Source: Telopea speciosissima (taxonomy: Eukaryota > Streptophyta > Magnoliopsida > Proteales > Proteaceae). Taken from it: a stretch of 64,000 nt of DNA. Position 1 is the stretch's first letter; each line of letters opens with the position of its first letter. Positions 60,001 through 64,000 of this stretch are shown one piece after another. The notes below the pieces were generated by a model. That model did no database searches. It saw only the letters and a list, made by a program, of their open reading frames with translations, and was not told the DNA's origin. The stretch lies in contig NW_025317420.1 in the NCBI RefSeq assembly GCF_018873765.1, forward strand, positions 61,913-125,912. Direction: 5' to 3'. The position numbers and the translations under genes are program-made.

Positions 60001-62737
60001 CAATTCTGTTCTCCCCAGCAATCTCACTTGTTTCTAATAAGAAATCCCGCTTTAAACATGACAAAAATGAGCCCTATTTTGGCCCCGGTCAAACCACGTA
60101 TGGTTGGACCAGTTTCTGTGCACTGCCGGCAAAATGACCATATGTCATTCATCTAGTATTGGATTGACTTGATTCCAGCAGCATTGGGAAGAAGACTTGA
60201 GGCTGTACAACCTTCATGTTTTAAGCTTTAATCCAGATTGTGAGGAAGACCTCGAAAAACATGCTGTAAGTTTCTGTATATGCAAACAGAGTGTTCTGAT
60301 CACAGCTCTGGGACGAACATTCGAAAGGATTTCTCCCTCATCCGAACTTTAATTGAGGCGAGAGTTGAGGAATTTAAATCTCCATTCAATGGGTCAGTCT
60401 TTTAATTTACTCCTTTGCATAGGACACAGTACTGTGCCAAAAAATCAACCTGAAGTCAAATGTACATGCACTGCGAGTTCTCTGAAAATAATGTGAACCA
60501 TGCATGTTGTCATGCCTGTAACTCTCTGTGTATAACTCCAAATGACTTGGACTCCAGTTCCATTTGAAAGATCCTGGCAAATACTCCAACTCTCATTGTT
60601 TAACTTTCATATGAAAATAAATGCATCATCTTCAATAATCTACTCGACAAGTCTAGTCGCAAAACCATTCTGCCCTTTAGTGGCCTGGGCAGTGCTGCTG
60701 CCAGCACTGCATGATAATATGGAAATGTTTATATCTCTCTCGTCTTGAATCCAATTGATGCAATTCTTGAACTGGTGGAAAGTTGACTTAGAGATCTACA
60801 TTTAGTATATTCAATCTTCCACAAATTCCAACTAGAGGATAGCTCAAAAAATCCATGAAACTGCTGTACAGTGTATAAAACAGAATCTGGGCATCATGTA
60901 TGGCATCTGCATTCGAGATCATAGCTCCCTCATCTGAGCTTGGCACGACCATATTCTGGAGGCACTGCGAAGCCTACTTATAGGATTAGAGACTTGTAGT
61001 TTTGGGCTTCAGTAATATCCAAGGTACTAAAACTCGGGTCTCGGTACCAACTCGGCTCTTGGAAAAATCGAGACGAGTCGAGATCTTGCCGAGTTGGTGC
61101 ATATTTTTTTTTCCAACTCGAAGCCTCAATTTTGGGTCAACCCGAGATCCGAGATCTCGCCAAGATATGTCGAGTTCTGTCGAGTTAGGTGAGGTATTTA
61201 AGTGGTAGGTGGGTTAAAAAAATGGATCGAAACCAAGATCCGAACCGTGATCCAGGATCTTGCCGAGATAATGCACTTTTGAGACTCGCAGGCAGTATCG
61301 TCTCGGCTTTTCCAAAAACCAAGAAACTCTGCGAGTTCTCGAACTATGGTAATATCCCAGTGAAGGACGTCTCAAAACACCTGTGAAGTTACTGCTCCAA
61401 TATAAACATGCGGTCTTCCTCACATAACTGCATCCTTCACCTTCGGCAACACACGTCATGTACTTAAGGACTTACAACTGCCTCCTCATCGTGCCAACTA
61501 TACCAGCCCTACTGCCAACTGTCAGTTAACTCAGCAACTATACCCATTATTCTAAATCTCGACAAAATTTTGTTGAAAACTCAAAAATTTCTGATATTTT
61601 GGTTTGAGCCGAAACAGGATGGTACTTCGAAATAGAAAAAATGCAAGATTTTGGAAATTTCGTAAATTTCAGTCTAAAAAATTCACCGTTTCGTCGAAAT
61701 TTCGTTATTTTGGTCATTTCGTTTTGGTATTTCGCTCATTTCGGCATTTTGCACCCCAAAATGGGCAAGCAAAACTTAATGAAAAAATACAATGTTTCAG
61801 CGAAATTTCGGTCTGGCCGAAATGGCCTTCCGAAACGAGATTTCGTACTATGACTATACCAACAGAGCCATCTTAGCCATCTCACTAACATCTTAGCCAC
61901 TACCACTGCCAGATGCCATAACACTCACCACAGCTCTTCTGCTCTGCTACCCTACCTGACACAATATGTTGAAAACAATGACAACACCACCTGCTAGCGT
62001 GGCCAACAATAATGATAATGGTAATGCTTTGCAAACATTTTTGACCAGAAAAAGATTAACTAAGAACTATCAATAAATGAGATAAAGACCAGACCCATCA
62101 GGTTGCATGTATTGTTCCACTAGCCGAATACTCCCAAAATGCCTGCCAGATTTTGCATATCTACTTCCCCTTATATTTTCCACCACACTTTCTTCTGCCT
62201 TTCTTGGCTTGTCAAATGGCAACGAGGTAGGTGGTTTCATTCGATGAAGCTGAATTTCATCATATTTTACTTGCATATACAATAGCTTCACAATTTATGA
62301 GGTCCATCTAAACTTAAAGCAATTTTTTCTCTTCTGTATTTGGCAGTTTTATGCCCATCCACATTGGAGCAGAGACAGACCTCCGATTTGTATATTGTGC
62401 TGGTAAGGAAGACTAGTGATAATGTGCATATGTTATTATGTTTTAAAAATTTTTGGGGAACCTTTTTGAAATATCGTCAAATCTCATTGATTTTCCAGCT
62501 GCCATATGTTTTATGTTGAAGAATTGGAGCGGAATGGATAGAGAGAAAGCAAAGGACTACATACTGAATTGCCAGGTCTAAAAAGCTAGTGCACCACTTG
62601 AATGGTGCTCTGGGGAAGTCCTTTTCATAATATATTGAAATGAATTGAGTTTTGGTGCATAGATCTTGATAATTACCTCTGTTGGATGCAGTCATATGAT
62701 GGTGGCTTTGGTTTAGTTCCTGGTTCAGAAACTCATG
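32844..62737 (+). CDS. GGB: GGB: protein geranylgeranyltransferase type I beta subunit (5' part, exons 1-7)
   Basis: With the shared alpha subunit this cytosolic enzyme adds geranylgeranyl to CaaX proteins ending mainly in leucine, such as ROP GTPases. Exons join at 32844-33026, 43271-43346, 43489-43547, 43668-43807, 62347-62402, 62499-62575 and 62692-62737. All have GT-AG introns, matching phases and no stops. Residues follow the plant family in order: [68 protein letters not shown] as spelled here ([18 protein letters not shown]), [18 protein letters not shown]. The zinc ligands lie further on, outside the window. Introns 1 (10.2 kb) and 4 (18.5 kb) are swollen by transposons. The ATG context (CGCCATGG) is strong. 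It is the only intact-looking gene here. Confidence 0.92.
33027..34049 (+). other. GGB intron 1, first part
   Basis: AT-rich with a C14 then A22 run (about 33570-33604). No transposon coding recognised here. Confidence 0.7.
34050..34187. mobile_element. Left part of a CATAGT/CCTAGGC hAT-type MITE, cut by an LTR element
   Basis: It starts CATAGTTGTCAAGGCATCGC at 34050 and contains CGCCTAGGC words, like the MITE at 17846-17959. The right end is not seen because the LTR at 34188 interrupts it. Confidence 0.6.
34188..35324 (-). repeat. LTR family A, copy 1 (3' LTR, minus)
   Basis: On the minus strand it starts TGATGCAGATTCATCACC and ends GGACTACATTA. The purine tract AAGGTGGGGAGAAT (35325-35338 inverted) adjoins it, so it is the 3' LTR of an element whose internal part begins at 35325. 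Same family as 35949-36739 and 58678-59888. Confidence 0.85.
35325..35790 (-). pseudogene. Remnant of LTR retrotransposon polyprotein 3' end
   Basis: Minus-strand frame with [21 protein letters not shown] and ending near a FF.VG motif before the polypurine tract, which is the usual 3' end of gypsy-type polyproteins. The left boundary near 35790 is uncertain and the rest of the element is missing. Confidence 0.55.
35949..36739 (+). mobile_element. Solo LTR of family A (plus), TSD GCAAG
   Basis: It starts TGATGCAGATTCATCACT and ends GGACTACATTA, flanked by perfect 5-bp duplications GCAAG (35944-35948, 36740-36744). It is shorter (791 bp) than its relatives. Confidence 0.85.
36740..38372. other. 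Unclassified, probably retroelement-derived; GGB intron 1
   Basis: A long LTR- or leader-like text surrounds the solo LTR (35791-38370). A minus-strand frame at 37954-38178 includes [19 protein letters not shown], faintly like a retroelement protease, but too weak to call. No host gene seen. Confidence 0.35.
38373..41055 (-). mobile_element. LINE (non-LTR retrotransposon), 5'-truncated
   Basis: The 3' end shows as T15 on the plus strand (38373-38387), i.e. a poly(A) tail on the minus strand. Coding runs minus from 41055: [28 protein letters not shown], the RT core with [13 protein letters not shown] and catalytic FADD (~40070), then a C-terminal RVT zinc-finger-like region (~38850-39230). 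The endonuclease and ORF1 are absent, as expected for 5' truncation near 41055. Frames shift near 40270, 39940 and 39450, so it is inactive. It sits antisense in GGB intron 1. No convincing target duplication was found. Confidence 0.92.
41056..43270 (+). other. GGB intron 1, last part
   Basis: Noncoding. At 42245-42300 and 42480-42560 there are two copies of a text containing 'aatggggt.ggctacatggatc', which looks like a widespread plant dispersed repeat, possibly SINE-derived. C-rich, CT-rich and A-rich tracts occur near 41650 and 41963-42000. Confidence 0.5.
43271..43346 (+). CDS. GGB: GGB exon 2
   Basis: Starts after [20 protein letters not shown]... to donor AATG/GTATGA. 76 bp. Confidence 0.92.
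43489..43547 (+). CDS. GGB: GGB exon 3
   Basis: After GCTCCAG; encodes [19 protein letters not shown] to donor AAG/GTATGA. 59 bp. Confidence 0.92.
43668..43807 (+). CDS. GGB: GGB exon 4
   Basis: After GACTAG; contains [16 protein letters not shown], part of a prenyltransferase alpha-alpha repeat, to donor GGGAG/GTATGC. 140 bp. Confidence 0.93.
43808..44251 (+). other. GGB intron 4, first part
   Basis: Noncoding. About 43940-44100 is rich in GATAC/GTATC words and resembles the interior of word-type MITEs, but I could not set its ends. Confidence 0.5.
44252..44257 (-). repeat. Severed tip of copia 2 LTR
   Basis: TGTTGG is the end of the copia 2 LTR that continues at 56601; copia 1 inserted here. 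The last five bases are also the left target duplication of copia 1. Confidence 0.75.
44258..44417 (+). repeat. copia 1 5' LTR (160 bp)
   Basis: TG...CA ends; contains TTATAAATAAAGG as a likely TATA/poly(A) region. Near-identical to the 3' LTR apart from a few substitutions and a small indel. Confidence 0.93.
44829..45456 (+). pseudogene. copia 1 gag, N-terminal part
   Basis: ATG at 44829 is followed by TAG at codon 4. Later sequence encodes typical copia gag ([48 protein letters not shown]) with stops at about 44994 and 45283. It is cut at GCAGG by the solo LTR. Confidence 0.85.
46167..46310. repeat. Left subterminal palindromic array of hAT
   Basis: Dense ATCTCG/CGAGAT, GATATC and CGAAATAT words in both orientations. 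In hAT elements subterminal repeats are transposase-binding sites; that role is inferred here. Confidence 0.75.
47285..50155 (-). pseudogene. hAT transposase (BED finger, DUF659, hAT dimerisation), decayed
   Basis: Cut-and-paste transposase. Reading minus from ATG 50155: BED-type zinc finger ([19 protein letters not shown], ~49920-50010), acidic and serine-rich linker (SSDDDDD), DUF659 core ([19 protein letters not shown] ~49180; [33 protein letters not shown]), then after a donor at 48378 (GTGAGT) the segment [20 protein letters not shown], and the dimerisation motif [13 protein letters not shown] near 47770-47800. Frame breaks occur at the end of the first block (49406), near 49070, at 47820 (one extra base) and at 47749. 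The 3' part turns Asp/Gly- and Tyr/Gly-rich (to ~46900). Confidence 0.9.
47325..47412. repeat. ACC/ATC trinucleotide run
   Basis: CACCACCAAGATCACC units ending in (CAT)n; on the minus strand it codes Asp/Gly repeats in the transposase tail. Confidence 0.85.
51035..51207. repeat. Right subterminal palindromic array of hAT
   Basis: Dense CGATATATCG, ATCTCGCGAT and CGAAATAT words, mirror of the left array. Confidence 0.75.
52209..52494 (+). pseudogene. copia 1 gag, C-terminal part
   Basis: Reading resumes [15 protein letters not shown] directly after the target duplication. Zinc knuckle [14 protein letters not shown] at 52375-52416. Frame ends at TAA near 52492. Confidence 0.85.
52495..56422 (+). 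pseudogene. copia 1 pol (protease, integrase, RT, RNase H), decayed
   Basis: Protease site reads DSRATDH (~52727), where the family has Gly in place of Arg. Then WHRRLCHPP (pre-integrase), integrase core HFDVWGP / RSDNGKEY / AERKNR (53296-53620), RT from 54440 with [10 protein letters not shown] at ~55020, and RNase H ([11 protein letters not shown]). Stops at about 53557, 54680, 54746 and 54922 and shifts near 53280 and 53860. The RNase H part is duplicated in tandem (55437-55850 and 55851-56280). Confidence 0.92.
55437..56280 (+). repeat. Tandem duplication in copia 1 RNase H
   Basis: The block from TTCTCCGTTACCTCAAGTC to the CATGTTGAGATTG region occurs twice, about 415-430 bp apart, with more differences near the junction (55840-55960). 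Confidence 0.8.
56431..56595 (+). repeat. copia 1 3' LTR (165 bp)
   Basis: Starts TGTTATAATATGGG after the polypurine tract and ends CCACA, followed by GTTGG. Confidence 0.93.
56596..56822 (-). repeat. copia 2 3' LTR (main part)
   Basis: On the minus strand it starts TGTTAGAATATGCG at 56822 and ends, across the copia 1 insertion, with CCAACA (44252-44257). Full length about 228 bp. Confidence 0.75.
56823..57420 (-). pseudogene. copia 2 pol fragment (RNase H)
   Basis: A different copia family on the minus strand: [15 protein letters not shown] near 57300 and [20 protein letters not shown] with [17 protein letters not shown] (57090-56870), followed by a polypurine-like tract CTCCAGCTTGAGGGGAAG and the LTR. 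The rest of pol is missing from 57420 on. Confidence 0.85.
57421..58677. other. GGB intron 4; unclassified repeats
   Basis: 57421-57560 is rich in AACCGAA words, like a MITE end. From 57613 (TGTTGAATACAG) the text including GAGAGGGGGGTGAATCAGTGG looks like an LTR, but its far end was not found. 58340-58470 is a CT-rich tract. No host gene. Confidence 0.45.
58678..59888 (-). mobile_element. Solo LTR of family A (minus), TSD CATAT
   Basis: Plus-strand ends TAATGTAGTCC and CTGCATCA, the inverse of the family A ends. Flanked by a perfect CATAT duplication (58673-58677, 59889-59893). Homologous along most of its length to 34188-35324. Confidence 0.88.
59889..61019. other. GGB intron 4; no gene
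   Basis: A 60-residue frame at 59955 begins with a hydrophobic stretch but has no other support. Part of the wider degenerate repeat shared with 16900-18100. Confidence 0.4.
61020..61348. mobile_element. hAT-type MITE with ACTCGG words
   Basis: 329 bp, flanked by a perfect 8-bp duplication GTAATATC (61012-61019, 61349-61356). Ends CAAGGTACTAAAACTCG and, inverted, CATAGTTCGAGAACTCG. Interior full of ACTCGG/CGAGTC/GAGATC words. Confidence 0.88.
61545..61852. mobile_element. hAT-type MITE with CGAAAT words
   Basis: 308 bp, flanked by a perfect 8-bp duplication ACTATACC (61537-61544, 61853-61860). Ends CATTATTCTAAATCTCG and, inverted, CATAGTACGAAATCTCG; the latter matches the left end of the large hAT element at 14 of 17 positions. 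Interior full of ATTTCG/CGAAAT words. Confidence 0.9.
61853..62346 (+). other. GGB intron 4, last part
   Basis: No gene seen; ends at acceptor TTTGGCAG. Confidence 0.6.
62347..62402 (+). CDS. GGB: GGB exon 5
   Basis: After TTGGCAG; encodes [18 protein letters not shown] to donor GCTG/GTAAGG. 56 bp; phase fits exon 4 across the 18.5-kb intron. Confidence 0.93.
62499..62575 (+). CDS. GGB: GGB exon 6
   Basis: After TTTCCAG; encodes [20 protein letters not shown] and ILNCQ to donor CAG/GTCTAA. 77 bp. Confidence 0.92.
62692..62737 (+). CDS. GGB: GGB exon 7
   Basis: After GATGCAG; encodes [15 protein letters not shown] to donor CATG/GTAAGT. 46 bp. The next exon should begin with Gly-Gly-Ala-Thr and was not found in the window. 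Confidence 0.92.
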
Positions 62738-64000
62738 GTAAGTAAATATTGTAAATGTGTCCTATTATGTGAAGCATGTCCATTGATTTCATAATGCAAT
62801 GCAGGAAGAAGCATCTTTCTGACGCATCTGCAGCTATCTATGTTTTCTGTGTTCTGGTTATTAATTGATTATTTTAACATATTTCCTTTTCGTCTTTGAT
62901 TTAAAATGTATAAGAAGACTAGGAGAGTGTTTGGGGTTGAGGCAAAAAGGGTGAATTCTGTTTTTTCTTGATATTTTTTGTCTTAGGTAGAGGAAAAGAA
63001 AGGGGGGGGGGGAGATAAAGTAGAAAAGAAGTTAAGAGTAATCATTGGGTGTGAAGCAACATCATGAAGAATGATGTGACAAGTTTGATCCTGTGCATGG
63101 GACTGAATTTTTTAAGCTTTGTCGATCCTTTCGATGAGGGTTGTATAGATGGGTGAATGGGAGAATCCAGGTATGAGTCCATTCTGTATATTCTTGGAGT
63201 CCCTGTACTAGGAATCTCATAGTGTTGGGTATATGTCCTTTCTTGGCTGATTTTGGATCACCTGCTTATATTATTGAAACGAGGCTGCATTCATCTAGTG
63301 GAAATTATTCCATTACCAAGATATAATTTGTCCTGCCCTTACCCATTTTGAACTGTTGCGAGTTGGATTCAGGCTTCATACAAGTGAAATTTCATTCGTT
63401 AAGGTATGGTTCCCCTTGCTTCTTTCAACTTGTAGAGTTGTCTGGAACCACATGCTTTATTGGGTTGGTGGAATTGGTTCACCATCGACTTGCAGCTCAC
63501 TTGATTTAGGTTTAGGGTTCATTGAGTTAGTGGAGCATTGATGGAATCTCATCACATTACCAGGGTAAAGTAGGCTTTTCTGTATGAGGATGTTTATTAT
63601 CACTTCCCCCAACCCCCCCGGGCGTCTCCGAAAAAAAAAAGATGTGGAATGCTGAAAAGTGTTGGCAGGTTAGAACAAAATAAGAATTTGGAAATCCTAT
63701 AAAGCAGAAGAAACATTGATCATCTTATCAGTGAAGGACTACAGGATGGAAAACAAAATATTGATATACTCTTGTGGTGTGAATTGGGGTGATATATCAA
63801 GGTCAAGATTGTGAAACTAGTTTCTTCCATTATATTGCTGGTGCTAGAAGAAGAAATAGACAAATAGTACTATTTTTTATCTTTACAGGAGGAGACGGGT
63901 AAACTTAGAAGTTTCCTATCAGCCAAAAACAAAAGAAAAGTAGTTCTGAAATAGCTAACTGCCAAAAAACTATGAGAATTAAGGATCTAAATGTTCCAAC
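62738..64000 (+). other. GGB intron 7, incomplete
   Basis: At least 1.26 kb, noncoding, with G10 (63003-63012) and A10 (near 63633) runs. It runs off the window end. Confidence 0.7.

Noticed and set aside
59955..60137. Small ORF with a signal-peptide-like start ([15 protein letters not shown])
   Set aside because: It lies in transposon-rich intron sequence, is antisense- and family-free, and hydrophobic starts arise easily in T-rich DNA.

Overview
The window is nuclear DNA from a flowering plant. The evidence is a plant prenyltransferase gene with many GT-AG introns, a plant P450 of the CYP81 type, a relic of the plant-specific APO family, and the usual plant transposon mix: a Ty3/gypsy chromovirus, Ty1/copia elements, a LINE, hAT elements and MITEs. 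I cannot name the species. No bacterial-type operons, CRISPR arrays or rRNA genes were seen.

Layout. 1-11927: a decayed Ty3/gypsy chromovirus with very long LTRs (3.6 kb; the first ~505 bp of the 5' LTR lie outside the window). 12372-12706: two tandem hairpin-forming repeats. 14613-16614 (minus): an APO3-like pseudogene with one intron and several stops. 22046-24261 (minus): a 5'-truncated copia element. 26378-30544 (plus): a CYP81-like P450 in two exons with one frameshift and one in-frame stop. 32844 to past the window end (plus): the 5' part of a gene for the beta subunit of protein geranylgeranyltransferase type I (GGB). Seven exons were found, each open and with correct splice phase.

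GGB dominates the right half. Its intron 1 (33027-43270) holds LTR fragments, a solo LTR and a 5'-truncated LINE. Its intron 4 (43808-62346) holds a nest: the 3' LTR of copia element 2 was split by copia element 1 (44258-56595, target duplication GTTGG); copia 1 was split in gag by a 1.7-kb solo LTR (45457-52208, duplication GCAGG); that LTR was split by a hAT transposon (46167-51207, near-perfect 8-bp duplication). A further solo LTR (58678-59888, duplication CATAT) and two short hAT-type MITEs with perfect 8-bp duplications follow.

The most interesting pattern is the hAT group. The large hAT element and at least three short elements share CATAGT-type ends, and each has an interior built from a different short palindromic word (CGATATAT, CGAAAT, ACTCGG, CCTAGGCG). 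The second is the gypsy LTR, which carries consensus splice sites and an open two-exon reading frame ending in an acidic Cys-rich peptide, plus a recurrent inverted TGGTCC/GGACCA motif. GGB is the only gene here that looks intact; everything else coding is transposon-derived or broken. Frameshifts in single genes could also be assembly errors.
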